64,000 nt of DNA from Microsaccharimonas sp964523145 (lineage in GTDB: Bacteria; Patescibacteriota; Saccharimonadia; Saccharimonadales; Saccharimonadaceae): the NCBI GenBank assembly GCA_964523145.1, contig CAZFYB010000004.1:1-64000 (forward strand), read 5' to 3'. The position numbers were made by a program, and so were the translations under genes. The notes below the pieces were generated by a model. The model did no database searches and was not told the DNA's origin. It worked only from the letters and a program-made list of their open reading frames with translations. Position 1 is the stretch's first letter, and each line of letters begins with the position of its first letter. Positions 41,812 to 50,605 of this stretch are shown here, piece by piece.

Positions 41812-43567
41812 GCACGCTATACTCTGAGAGAGCAATAGATGCTTTACCCGTATCATCAGTGACAGCTTTTTGAGTAGCTGTTTCATGAAAATCAACGCTA
41901 TAGCCTTTCCAACTGCTGTTGAAACGTACTGTCCATTCGCCGTTGGTTGGAAATGACAACTCGTAATTATCGAAACTGTTTTTGCTAAAGTTCACTAGAA
42001 CAACTGTGTCGTCATTTGGGCCACCTACGTCTTTTCGATGATAGGCAATAATCGTGTCGGCATCATTACGGTGTATGAGTTTTGTGTATTGGCCCAGTAA
42101 ACCACGGGTGTTATCGAATCGATTCAATCGTAAATTAATAAGATGTTGATGGGCCAGTACGATACCGGCAAATTGTGTTGTTTTATTCCACTCAAGCATT
42201 TGCCAGTCGTTAAACGAACCTTCTTGCATGAATTCTTGGCCCTGTAGCAGCATGGGTATGCCCGGAGTAGTTAAAGTAACGGCGCTTGCAAGTAACGTAT
42301 GCTGACGTGCATAGACACTTTCGGCATTACCGGGTGTAGCAGCTTCATTAAGTCGGGCTGACCCGTTTGCTGCGGTATCATGGGAATCACTAAATATAAC
42401 CTTATCGAAAGCATCGCCGCGGTAGGTATGATTTAGTTCGTACTCTATGCCGGCTAATGGTGGTTGACTATCGTTTTTGGTAATACCAAGGCTATCACGG
42501 ATAACATGCGGAAAACCAACTTCCCATTGAGCATCAAACCCCATACCACCTTCAGCAGTGGAGGTAACGACACCAGGGTTTGTCGAGTTATCTTCGGCAA
42601 TCATAAGCGCATGAGGATTGATTTTGTGGGCGAGGTCGTTAATTTCAGACAATAACGTCCATGCTTCAGGAATATCAAGAGTATGGTTATCATTATTGCC
42701 ATCGGCGTTGCGCATATAAATAGTTGAGTCGATGCGCATACCGTCAATTTTATATTCAGTGAACCACATAGTGACGTTATCTAAAATAAACTGGCGTACT
42801 TCGGGGCGGCTATAATCGGGTCGGCCACCCCAAGGAGTATCACCACGTTCGTCATTATAAAAGTAAATGCCGCCTCGATTATTTTCGCTCCAGCCATCAA
42901 ATTGCCATAGACCAGTTTCTGCGTAAAAGTGGTTGTAGACGACATCTAGAATGACGCCGATATTTCTTTCGTGACAGGCTTTTACAAACTCAAGCAAACC
43001 TCGCCGACCACCATAGGCATTCTCAATCGAGAAGATATAATTTGGGGCATATCCCCAGCGATTACTCGAAGCCATACTGGTGACGGGCATAAGTTCAATG
43101 TAGTTTATACCTAAACTTGCGAGATAGTCGAGTTTTTCAATGGCTGTTTGAAATGTACCGGGTGTTGAAGCATCAGGGCGATTAAAAGTACCAATATGCA
43201 TTTCATAAATAACTGCCTTATTGTGATCGACACTTTCGAACTGAGCATTTTCCCACTCGAAATCACGGACAACAATAATTGATGCACCATTATCAGGGTC
43301 AAGTAACTGTCTGGCGTAGGGGTCGTTACGTTGTAGTTTTTCGCCGGATTCAGTGGTGATTTGATATTGATACGATTGCCCAGCTTGCGCTTCGACATTT
43401 TCAATAGTCCAATAGCCCTCACCTGCGTTCGTCATGGGGATTTCTTTCCAGGCAAATTCAATGAGCAGCAAAACTGAAACTTCCTTAGCAAAAGGAGCCC
43501 ATACGGTGAAATCAACACCATTATCGTGAAGAGTAGAGCCCAAGTGTTTTGCTAAGTGATGCCCCAT
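41789..43567 (-). CDS. GH13 glycosidase with CBM48 (branching-enzyme or trehalohydrolase-like)
   Basis: The 592-residue cytoplasmic enzyme has an N-terminal CBM48-like domain (VDFTVWAPFAKEVSVLL) and a GH13 barrel. Region I is DVVYNH, region II DGMRIDST (nucleophile Asp), region III IAEDNS (acid Glu) and region IV FSDSHD. The order and the HIGTF entry motif fit glycogen branching enzymes and malto-oligosyltrehalose trehalohydrolases, and the substrate cannot be settled from sequence alone. A trehalase gene at 58.6 kb makes a trehalose link attractive but unproven. A CATACT box lies 9 nt before the ATG. Confidence 0.85.
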   Translation of the reverse strand: MGHHLAKHLGSTLHDNGVDFTVWAPFAKEVSVLLLIEFAWKEIPMTNAGEGYWTIENVEAQAGQSYQYQITTESGEKLQRNDPYARQLLDPDNGASIIVVRDFEWENAQFESVDHNKAVIYEMHIGTFNRPDASTPGTFQTAIEKLDYLASLGINYIELMPVTSMASSNRWGYAPNYIFSIENAYGGRRGLLEFVKACHERNIGVILDVVYNHFYAETGLWQFDGWSENNRGGIYFYNDERGDTPWGGRPDYSRPEVRQFILDNVTMWFTEYKIDGMRIDSTIYMRNADGNNDNHTLDIPEAWTLLSEINDLAHKINPHALMIAEDNSTNPGVVTSTAEGGMGFDAQWEVGFPHVIRDSLGITKNDSQPPLAGIEYELNHTYRGDAFDKVIFSDSHDTAANGSARLNEAATPGNAESVYARQHTLLASAVTLTTPGIPMLLQGQEFMQEGSFNDWQMLEWNKTTQFAGIVLAHQHLINLRLNRFDNTRGLLGQYTKLIHRNDADTIIAYHRKDVGGPNDDTVVLVNFSKNSFDNYELSFPTNGEWTVRFNSSWKGYSVDFHETATQKAVTDDTGKASIALSEYSVLIFSKDL

Positions 43568-43607
43568 ATAAACATTAGTATGATGCTACAAGGGAGATTT
43601 GGCAATA

Positions 43608-44345
43608 TTAGCTTTTGCTAGAGCGGCGAAAGATAAACTTTAGTTGCTTTTTAGCAGCTTTCCAAATAGCATCGCGATTTTTCTTTTCTTTTAGAATGTG
43701 AATTGCTGGAGGCAGTACAGATAGGAAGACGATAAGTACGATAATCGGTAAGATGACGGTATCTATATCAATACCCGCAGCGATCAAAGCCCTACCGGCA
43801 AAGTAGCCGAGGTACGTGATACCAAATGTCCATAAGAATCCACCAATTAAGTTATAAGAAAGAAATTTGCGGTATTCCATTTTTCCAACCCCTGCGACAA
43901 TTGGTGCAAAGGTTCGAACAATAGGCACGAAACGAGCCATAATGATGGTTTTTCCACCGTGTTTCTCGTAGAATTTTTGAGCATTTTGGATATGAGCTTG
44001 TTTAAAAATACGGGCATCTGGCTTGCTGAATATACGTGGACCAGCTTTCCGGCCGAACCAATAGCCAACTGAGTCACCTAGTACTGCGGCCAAGAAAAGC
44101 AGTACAACAAACCAATGAATGTTTATAGGTACATTTCCCGGTAAGATACCGGTTGCGTACAATGCACCAGCAGTGAAAAGGAGGCTATCGCCAGGTAAGA
44201 AAAAACCAATAAGTAGACCCGATTCGGCAAAAATTACCACTAGGATAGCGAAGATACCGAGCCCAATAATTAAGTCAACGAGGTCGAGGCCGGGGATTGC
44301 CCCGAAAGTAAGAAAACTAGCGGTAATAAGGTCAAACATACTCAC
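43608..44345 (-). CDS. DedA-family membrane protein
   Basis: The 245-residue polytopic protein has the DedA/VTT core: GFFLPGDSLLFTAG, FLAAVLGDSVGYWFGRKAGPRIF, KFYEKHGGKTIIMARFVPIVRTFAPIVAG and YRKFLSYNLIGGFLWT. DedA proteins are linked to lipid carrier recycling and membrane potential. TAAAAT lies 9 nt before the ATG on the - strand. It lies upstream of the GH13 gene on the same strand. Confidence 0.92.
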   Translation of the reverse strand: MSMFDLITASFLTFGAIPGLDLVDLIIGLGIFAILVVIFAESGLLIGFFLPGDSLLFTAGALYATGILPGNVPINIHWFVVLLFLAAVLGDSVGYWFGRKAGPRIFSKPDARIFKQAHIQNAQKFYEKHGGKTIIMARFVPIVRTFAPIVAGVGKMEYRKFLSYNLIGGFLWTFGITYLGYFAGRALIAAGIDIDTVILPIIVLIVFLSVLPPAIHILKEKKNRDAIWKAAKKQLKFIFRRSSKS

Positions 44346-44446
44346 ACTATTTTACCACGAGTTCAAAGAATGCAGTCACCTTAGTAATTTCATCAAAAAA
44401 GTGCTATAATAAGGTAAAGTTATATACTGACAGTAAAGGGAGCATG

Positions 44447-45178
44447 ATGCACGATTTTTCATTAAAACTACAAAAACGCGAAATTAGCGGTAAAAAAGTC
44501 GCGAATCTTCGCCGGGACGGTATCGTTCCAAGCGTAGTGTATGGTGGCAACGAAGCGCCAATTTCAACACAATCACTAACAACCGAAACTTTAAAGGTTA
44601 TTTCAGAAGCTGGTCGTCACTCACCAGTTAACCTTACGATTGATGGCAAAAAACAGCTTGCAATCATTAAAGATATCGAACTCGACCCAGTGAAGCATCA
44701 AATTCTTCATGTAGCCTTTCATGCCATTAAGCAAAATGACATTATTACTACTGAGGTGCCAATTATTCTTGTTGGTGAAGGTGAAAGCGCCGCTGAAAAA
44801 GCTGGTTTAATTATCCTTCAGGCTATTGAGCAAATTGAGATTAAGGCTAAACCTGCTGACCTTCCTGAATCACTTGAAATTTCTATTGTTGAACTTGCGA
44901 CTGACGAAGACCGCCTTACGGTTGCTGACCTTACGCTTCCCGAGGGTGTCGAATTTGCCGATGCAGAACAAGACCTCGAACTTGTTATCGCAAACGTTTA
45001 CGAACCAGCTGCACTTGAAGCTGCAAACGAAGCTGCTGCCGGTGATGCAGTTGATGAAGCTGAAGTTGAATCTGAAAACGGTAGCGATACTGACCAAGAC
45101 TCACAAGCTGAAGAAACTCGTCCGGGCGGAAAGCTCCAAGATGAGCCAAAGCAGTCTAACGTTGACGCAAACAAATAG
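44447..45178 (+). CDS. rplY: 50S ribosomal protein L25, long Ctc form
   Basis: The 243-residue protein binds 5S rRNA. The N-terminal L25 domain (REISGKKVANLRRDGIVPSVVYGG) is followed by the TL5/Ctc beta domain. The last 40 residues are a Glu/Asp/Ser-rich acidic tail. The ATG at 44447 is better placed than the one at 44444 relative to the Shine-Dalgarno sequence AAAGGG (44435-44440). TATAAT at 44404-44409 gives a leader of about 35 nt. Confidence 0.93.
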   Translation: MHDFSLKLQKREISGKKVANLRRDGIVPSVVYGGNEAPISTQSLTTETLKVISEAGRHSPVNLTIDGKKQLAIIKDIELDPVKHQILHVAFHAIKQNDIITTEVPIILVGEGESAAEKAGLIILQAIEQIEIKAKPADLPESLEISIVELATDEDRLTVADLTLPEGVEFADAEQDLELVIANVYEPAALEAANEAAAGDAVDEAEVESENGSDTDQDSQAEETRPGGKLQDEPKQSNVDANK

Positions 45179-45180
45179 GA

Positions 45181-46950
45181 TTATTCTTCAATAAATCCGC
45201 CAGATTGATGCGCCCATAACTGGGCGTATTTTTCTTTGTTGGCGAGGAGTTGAGTGTGAGTACCGTCTTCGATGATTTTACCGTTATCCATGACGATAAT
45301 CCGATCAAGCTTGGCGATGGTTGAAAGTCGGTGAGCAATAACGATACTTGTACGATCTTTCATTAATATTTCAAGTGCGTCCTGAATCATTTTTTCGCTT
45401 TCGCTATCGAGTGCGCTGGTTGCTTCATCAAGAACTAATATCGGTGCGTCTTTAAGCATTGCGCGAGCAATCGCTACTCGTTGCCGCTGCCCACCTGAGA
45501 GTTTTACTCCACGTTCACCTACAAGTGTTTCAAATCCTTCTGGAAGCTTATTAATGAATTCGAGTGCCTGAGCATTTTTTGCTGCCTTTTGTATTTCGGC
45601 TTCTGTCGCTTGTTGCTTCGAGTACGATATATTTTCTTTAAGACTCCGATGAAACAGTAATGGCTCTTGCGGAACATAAGCAATTGCATCATGCAGTGAG
45701 GCTTGCGTGACTTTTGAAATATCTTGACCATCGACTTTTATCGATCCATCCTGGGGATCATTCAGCCTTAGGAGTAGTTTTGAAAGAGTTGTTTTACCCG
45801 ACCCGCTTACTCCAACAATACCGATTTTCTGCCCAGCAGGAATGTGGAGCGAAAGGTTGTCGAACAAATTATCGCCTCCTTCATGGGCAAAGGAAATGGC
45901 GTCAATAGTTACTTCACCGTGCGCAACTTTTAATTTCTTGTTCGTTGTATCAACCACTTCGATAGGCTCTTTCATAATTGAAAGAATTTCTTCGGTGTCT
46001 CCACTAATTTGATAGACCGTTCGTAAAGCTGTGTTAACATTTGATATTTCCATAAGAAGGTTAAAAGTATAAGTAATTAAAAGGAACACGGCGCCGGCAT
46101 TAATGGCATGATTTTGAACCGCCCAAATAGCTACAACGAGTGCAGAGATTCGTGCAAAAGCTACCACCATGGAAGTTACTGTCGTTGTAGTCATGACACC
46201 TTTGCGAACATGTTTTTCTTTTTCGAGCATTTCTTCAATAGCAATTGATAGCCTTTTACCTTCGGTTCGTTCTTTGCTTTCGATTTTAACGGCTACCATA
46301 TTTGAAATGGAATCAGCGAGCTGACCAGATATTTTAGAATACGCTTTTGAGCGGGCTATTTGTCGAGGGCGCATGAAACGAGTTGCAAGGTAAGAGACGA
46401 TGATAGATATGGTAACAAATACGGCAAGGATGATTGCTAAGGGCCACGATATGAAAGCAATACCGATTAATGATGCAATAATCGCTACCACAACAAACAT
46501 AATTTCGAATACCATCATATTCCAAAATGAAAAGAATGCTGCTGAAGCTTTATTTACCTGGGATATCATTGAGCCAGCAAAACGATTCGTGTGGAACTGA
46601 ATTGAATGACGGGAAAGTGTTCGGTATGCCTCTTCGTTGATATCTCGAGCGCCGTATATTTGTACTGACCACATAGAGTATAGGTTTATGCGATAGCCAA
46701 TAACAAAACAAATAAGTTGAACGGCGGCGTACCCAACAATCAACCAGAGCGATCCTGAAAGAGAAGCATTTCCCATTTGAATTGATGTCAGGAGTGAAGC
46801 GATGAATATAGGTGCGATGTAGCGTTCACCAATAATACTTAAAGGACCTACGATAAAGCTTAGCGCAACCTGTTTAGGGTATTTCATTGCATGCTTCCAA
46901 TGAAAAGCGAGCGCTTCAAATAATCGTATGTTCTTCGTATTATCTTTCAT
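45181..46950 (-). CDS. ABC transporter, fused permease and ATPase (MsbA/MDR type)
   Basis: The 589-residue half-transporter has six membrane helices in residues 1-320 and a nucleotide-binding domain with Walker A GVSGSGKTTLS, the Q-loop YVPQEPLLF, signature LSGGQRQRVAIARA, Walker B ILVLDEATSALD and the H-loop IAHRLST. It is an exporter by family, probably acting as a homodimer. I prefer the ATG at 46950, preceded by AGAAAG, over the TTG at 47013, which overlaps the upstream gene. It is convergent with rplY, 2 nt apart. Confidence 0.92.
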   Translation of the reverse strand: MKDNTKNIRLFEALAFHWKHAMKYPKQVALSFIVGPLSIIGERYIAPIFIASLLTSIQMGNASLSGSLWLIVGYAAVQLICFVIGYRINLYSMWSVQIYGARDINEEAYRTLSRHSIQFHTNRFAGSMISQVNKASAAFFSFWNMMVFEIMFVVVAIIASLIGIAFISWPLAIILAVFVTISIIVSYLATRFMRPRQIARSKAYSKISGQLADSISNMVAVKIESKERTEGKRLSIAIEEMLEKEKHVRKGVMTTTTVTSMVVAFARISALVVAIWAVQNHAINAGAVFLLITYTFNLLMEISNVNTALRTVYQISGDTEEILSIMKEPIEVVDTTNKKLKVAHGEVTIDAISFAHEGGDNLFDNLSLHIPAGQKIGIVGVSGSGKTTLSKLLLRLNDPQDGSIKVDGQDISKVTQASLHDAIAYVPQEPLLFHRSLKENISYSKQQATEAEIQKAAKNAQALEFINKLPEGFETLVGERGVKLSGGQRQRVAIARAMLKDAPILVLDEATSALDSESEKMIQDALEILMKDRTSIVIAHRLSTIAKLDRIIVMDNGKIIEDGTHTQLLANKEKYAQLWAHQSGGFIEE

Positions 46951-46975
46951 AATTCTTTCTAGTTTAAGGGGTGTA

Positions 46976-47338
46976 TTAAAATCGTTTAGCGTGGTAGTTA
47001 AGTGCTTTTTCAATTAGTTCAACCGGGAGTGGTTTTTCGTGGCTGAATTGCAACGTACCTTTGCCAGTATTATAAGGAGCTAATTGGTGATATAACTCAT
47101 CTGATTCTGCGGGCATAAACACAGCGTATAGCCCGATGTGTTTATCAAAATGAGCAAAATGCACAATGCCCCGCTTTTTAGGTGCCGGCCGATAGGTGGG
47201 CATGTCGTAACTTATATCTTCGATGGTATCAGGGAATGCTTTCTGAATAAGTACACGTAACTGCTGAAGTTTTGATTGAATTTCAGAAGGAAATTGGGCG
47301 ATATATTCAGATACAAGCGGACTTTCTTGATACGACAT
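46976..47338 (-). CDS. DUF1801 (YdhG-like) protein
   Basis: The 120-residue soluble protein shows the family pattern: YIAQFPSEIQSKLQQLRVLIQKAFPD, then EDISYDMPTYRP, HFAHFDKHIGLY, TGKGTLQFSHEKPLPVELIEKAL. Relatives include iron-chaperone-like YdhG/Fra, but the biochemical role is not firm. TATAAT on the - strand (47350-47345) ends 6 nt before the ATG at 47338, so a leaderless start there is preferred to the upstream in-frame start at 47386. Confidence 0.85.
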   Translation of the reverse strand: MSYQESPLVSEYIAQFPSEIQSKLQQLRVLIQKAFPDTIEDISYDMPTYRPAPKKRGIVHFAHFDKHIGLYAVFMPAESDELYHQLAPYNTGKGTLQFSHEKPLPVELIEKALNYHAKRF

Positions 47339-47377
47339 GCGCTTATTATACAACTTTTCAACAGAGGTAAATAGTGG

Positions 47378-47383
47378 TATAAT
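47378..47383 (+). promoter_or_regulatory. Leaderless -10 box of trhO
   Basis: TGG-TATAAT is an extended -10 element ending 8 nt before the ATG at 47392. Confidence 0.6.
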
Positions 47384-47391
47384 CACTTTTG

Positions 47392-48297
47392 ATGCAAAAA
47401 ATCTTACTCTATTATAAATTCACCCCAATCAGCGACCCTGAAGCGGTAAAGTTATGGCAAAAAACTTTGTGTGAAAGCCTTGATCTGCATGGGCGAATTT
47501 TGATAAGCAAACACGGCTTAAACGGAACGGTTGGCGGTGAAATGGCTGACCTAAAATCTTACATAAAAGCCACAAAAACGTACCCCGCTTTTAAAGATGT
47601 TGTTTTTAAATGGAGTGATGGAAGTCGTGAAGATTTTCCGCGGATGAGTGTAAAAGCTCGCCGTGAACTTGTGGGCTTTAAGAATAGTGACGATGAATTC
47701 GAAGTAGATGAAAAAGGCGTTGTAGGCGGCGGTACGCACATTAAACCGGCGCAATTGCACGAACTCGTTGAGCAATTTGGAGATGACGTTGTGTTCTTTG
47801 ACGGACGTAATGAGCACGAAGCAAAAATTGGTCGCTTTAAAAACGCTATTGTCCCCAATACGAATACCTCTCGTGATTTTATCGATGAACTTGAAAGTGA
47901 CAAATACGATGACATTAAAGATAAAAAAGTCGTCACATATTGTACCGGTGGTATACGCTGCGAAGTTATTTCAGCAATGATGAAAAAGCGTGGCTTTACT
48001 GATGTATATCAGATTGATGGTGGTATTGTGAAATATGGAGAAGCATACGGTGATGATGGCCTATGGGAGGGCAGTTTACGAGTTTTCGATAACCGAATGA
48101 CGGTTGATTTCAGTGACCACACGGCAGTTATTGGTGAATGTACTCACTGCCAATCAAAAACGAGCAATTTTGAAAACTGTGCGTGGGCGAATTGTAATGA
48201 TTTGGTTCTTATTTGTGAGAACTGCAAAGAAAATCCTGACTTGCTGTACCATACCGAGGCTTGTCGTGAAAATGCTCAGCTTACTACTGTTGTGTAG
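47392..48297 (+). CDS. trhO: tRNA uridine(34) hydroxylase TrhO, rhodanese family
   Basis: The 301-residue enzyme makes 5-hydroxyuridine at tRNA wobble U34. The N-terminal acylphosphatase-like domain is followed by a rhodanese domain with the catalytic Cys in VTYCTGGIRCE, then QIDGGIVKYGE. The C-terminal Cys cluster (CTHCQ, CAWANC, CENC, CRE) is typical of the YceA group. With MnmA it makes the second U34-modifying enzyme in the window. The start is leaderless, as for the divergent DUF1801 gene 53 bp away. Confidence 0.93.
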   Translation: MQKILLYYKFTPISDPEAVKLWQKTLCESLDLHGRILISKHGLNGTVGGEMADLKSYIKATKTYPAFKDVVFKWSDGSREDFPRMSVKARRELVGFKNSDDEFEVDEKGVVGGGTHIKPAQLHELVEQFGDDVVFFDGRNEHEAKIGRFKNAIVPNTNTSRDFIDELESDKYDDIKDKKVVTYCTGGIRCEVISAMMKKRGFTDVYQIDGGIVKYGEAYGDDGLWEGSLRVFDNRMTVDFSDHTAVIGECTHCQSKTSNFENCAWANCNDLVLICENCKENPDLLYHTEACRENAQLTTVV

Positions 48298-48373
48298 TTG
48301 ATTATTTTTACGCTAGTTTTATTTCTAAAAACAAAGAGTATACTGTAAGTACAACTTAACAGGAGTGTGTTAC

Positions 48374-48931
48374 ATGGCAAAAAACGAAATAAGTCCATTA
48401 GCAAAGCAGCTGTGGGGGCTGGCAATTGCACAAGGGGTTCTCGCAATATTATTTGGTGTTGTCGCGCTTTTTTGGCCCGGCCTTACCGTAGCGCTATTAA
48501 TTCTGTTCTTTAGCGTATTTATATTAATTTGGGGGATTGTGGGCATTATTGTGAGTCTTTCAAGTGTTGGAACCGATAAGTTCTGGTGGCTAGAGCTTAC
48601 ATTTAGTGTGCTTGCTATCGGGTTAGCAGTATATATGTTGCGAAACCCCATTGAAACGGCAGCAATCTTTGTACTATTTATAGGACTTACCTTCCTTGTA
48701 CGAGGGGTAGTTGATATCCTTGAAGGATTATTTGATGCAGCTCGTTCGGCAAATAATCGGTTATTCCACATTATAGCTGGCGTGATTGCGGTTATAGCTG
48801 GTGTTATTACCTTGCTTCACCCAATCTCAGCTGGAGTCGCGGTAGTGTGGATCATCGGTCTGTATGCTGTGCTTTACGGATCATTGCTTATTGCATTTTC
48901 GTTTAAAGCTCAAAGCGAACTATCGAAATAA
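48374..48931 (+). CDS. HdeD/DUF308 family membrane protein
   Basis: The 185-residue protein has six hydrophobic helices in three repeated pairs, such as GVLAILFGVVALFWPGLTVALLI and IAGVIAVIAGVITLLHPISA, typical of the HdeD family linked to acid or envelope stress. AGGAG (48361-48365) lies 8 nt before the ATG. TATACT at 48339-48344 gives a leader of about 24 nt. Confidence 0.9.
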   Translation: MAKNEISPLAKQLWGLAIAQGVLAILFGVVALFWPGLTVALLILFFSVFILIWGIVGIIVSLSSVGTDKFWWLELTFSVLAIGLAVYMLRNPIETAAIFVLFIGLTFLVRGVVDILEGLFDAARSANNRLFHIIAGVIAVIAGVITLLHPISAGVAVVWIIGLYAVLYGSLLIAFSFKAQSELSK

Positions 48932-48952
48932 TTGCCCCCAGTGTAATAAAAT

Positions 48953-48977
48953 GCCACCGTTACAGAAGCGGTGGTAT
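48953..48977 (+). terminator. Terminator of the HdeD-like gene
   Basis: CCACCG pairs with CGGTGG with a 9-nt loop, followed by a T-rich stretch. The uvrC -10 box follows 11 nt later. Confidence 0.7.
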
Positions 48978-48987
48978 TTATTGTGAG

Positions 48988-48993
48988 TATAAT
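48988..48993 (+). promoter_or_regulatory. Leaderless -10 box of uvrC
   Basis: TATAAT ends 5 nt before ATG 48999 and 8 nt before ATG 49002. The second fits the 6-11 nt spacing of other genes. Confidence 0.6.
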
Positions 48994-49001
48994 AGAACAT
49001 G

Positions 49002-50561
49002 ATGAACACGAAACTTGAAGAAAAACTGAAAACTTTGCCACGCTCAGCCGGGGTGTATTTTCATAAATCTAAAAGTGGCGAAATTATATATGTAGGCAAG
49101 GCGGCTATACTTAAGAACCGTGTGCGGCAATACTTTCAGAGTACCCGTGATATGGATGTCAAAACTCGGGCATTGGTTGAAGAGATCGAAGATACTGACT
49201 GGGTTGAAACCGAAAGTGAACTTGATGCGTTGTTCTTAGAGTCGGAAATGGTGAAACGCTACATGCCGAGGTTCAACATTTTGCTTCGTGACGATAAATC
49301 GCAAATGTTTGTACGAATTGATATGAAAAGTGAATGGCCAACGGTTAGTTTTACGCGTAACCCAAGCGATGATGGTGCTGAATATTTCGGCCCTTACTAT
49401 AATGGCTATGCGATTAAAAAAGCTCTACGTTATTTACGTAAAATCTTCCCTTACTACACAAAACCACCAAAAGACGGAGCTCGCCCTGATTTAGATGCGC
49501 ATATTGGTTTGAGCCCTCGGCCTGGTGTATCGAGTGATGAATATAAGGCATCGCTGCGCCAACTTATCCGTTATTTCGAAGGTGGCCGAAAAGCGATCAT
49601 TCGTGATATTGAAAAAGAAATGAAATTAGCAGCAAAATTGCATGATTTTGAGAACGCAGCGAGGGCGCGAAATAAATTGAATGACCTTCGAGCTTTGCAG
49701 CAGCGCATTATGTTTGGTGATAAAGAATTCTTGGATATAAGTAAAGATAAAGCACTGATTCAGCTGCGTGATATATTACACCTTGAAAAAATTCCGGTAC
49801 GTATTGAAGGTTATGATATTTCGCATATGAGTGGTACGAATGTCGTTGCCAGTCAGGTGGTATTTATTAATGGTGTGAGTAGCCGAAGTGATTATCGTAA
49901 GTATAAAACCAAAATTGAACAAAACGATGATTATGCAAATATGTACGAAACGATTTTTCGCCGGTTATCACCAAAAAACGTGAAAGCTTGGGGGCTCCCG
50001 CAATTGTTGCTGATTGATGGCGGCAAAGGGCAGCTTGATGCTGCTATTAAGGCAATTGAAGAGCGCGAACTCAAGATTCCAGTTGTGAGTATTGCAAAGC
50101 GGGAGGAGGAGGTGATTATCCATTCAACTCGATCAAATATTGATACCAGTACCATTCAATCGATTATAAAAGAACCTCAAGCGGGTATATTTGCCGAGCG
50201 TTCTGGTGAATTTTATATAGTGAATTTACACCCAGGCCAACTAAACGCGTCTTCGCACTCTAAAAACTTTAGAGGCAGCGGCGATACAATACATATATAT
50301 AGTGACCTAACAAAATTATTTCAACGAATTCGCGATGAATCACACCGGTTTGCCGTCAGCTATCACACGGTTTTGAAGCGTCAAAAACAAACCGCCAGTG
50401 TGCTTGAGGAAATTCCTGGTATTGGGCCGGTTACTCGCCGAAAGCTTATTAAAACGTTTGGGAGTGTAAGGGGAATAACCGCTGCGCCGATTGAAGAACT
50501 CGAAAAAGCAGTAGGAGCCAAGAATGCCGGGCTTTTAAAGCGTTACCTCGGTCAGTCGTAA
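49002..50561 (+). CDS. uvrC: Excinuclease ABC subunit C
   Basis: The 519-residue nuclease makes both incisions in nucleotide excision repair. The GIY-YIG domain is at the N-terminus (GVYFHKSKSGEIIYVGKA), followed by the UVR motif (AKLHDFENAARARNKL), the RNase H-like endonuclease (GYDISHMSGTNVVASQVVF) and a C-terminal helix-hairpin-helix pair (EIPGIGPVTRRKLIKTFGS). It is shorter than the 610 residues of E. coli, mostly in linkers. Two adjacent ATGs exist; the second fits the promoter better. Confidence 0.95.
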   Translation: MNTKLEEKLKTLPRSAGVYFHKSKSGEIIYVGKAAILKNRVRQYFQSTRDMDVKTRALVEEIEDTDWVETESELDALFLESEMVKRYMPRFNILLRDDKSQMFVRIDMKSEWPTVSFTRNPSDDGAEYFGPYYNGYAIKKALRYLRKIFPYYTKPPKDGARPDLDAHIGLSPRPGVSSDEYKASLRQLIRYFEGGRKAIIRDIEKEMKLAAKLHDFENAARARNKLNDLRALQQRIMFGDKEFLDISKDKALIQLRDILHLEKIPVRIEGYDISHMSGTNVVASQVVFINGVSSRSDYRKYKTKIEQNDDYANMYETIFRRLSPKNVKAWGLPQLLLIDGGKGQLDAAIKAIEERELKIPVVSIAKREEEVIIHSTRSNIDTSTIQSIIKEPQAGIFAERSGEFYIVNLHPGQLNASSHSKNFRGSGDTIHIYSDLTKLFQRIRDESHRFAVSYHTVLKRQKQTASVLEEIPGIGPVTRRKLIKTFGSVRGITAAPIEELEKAVGAKNAGLLKRYLGQS

Positions 50562-50605
50562 CCCGCTTGCGCTTACCTCTATGAGAGGGTACTATTAAAG
50601 CATCT

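Noticed and set aside
46951..47013. Longer N-terminus for the ABC transporter from TTG 47013
   Set aside because: The extension overlaps the upstream DUF1801 gene and lacks a ribosome site; ATG 46950 has AGAAAG upstream and gives a usual N-terminus.
48999..49001. First of two adjacent ATGs as the uvrC start
   Set aside because: It would leave only 5 nt after the -10 box; the second ATG fits the spacing of the other leaderless genes.
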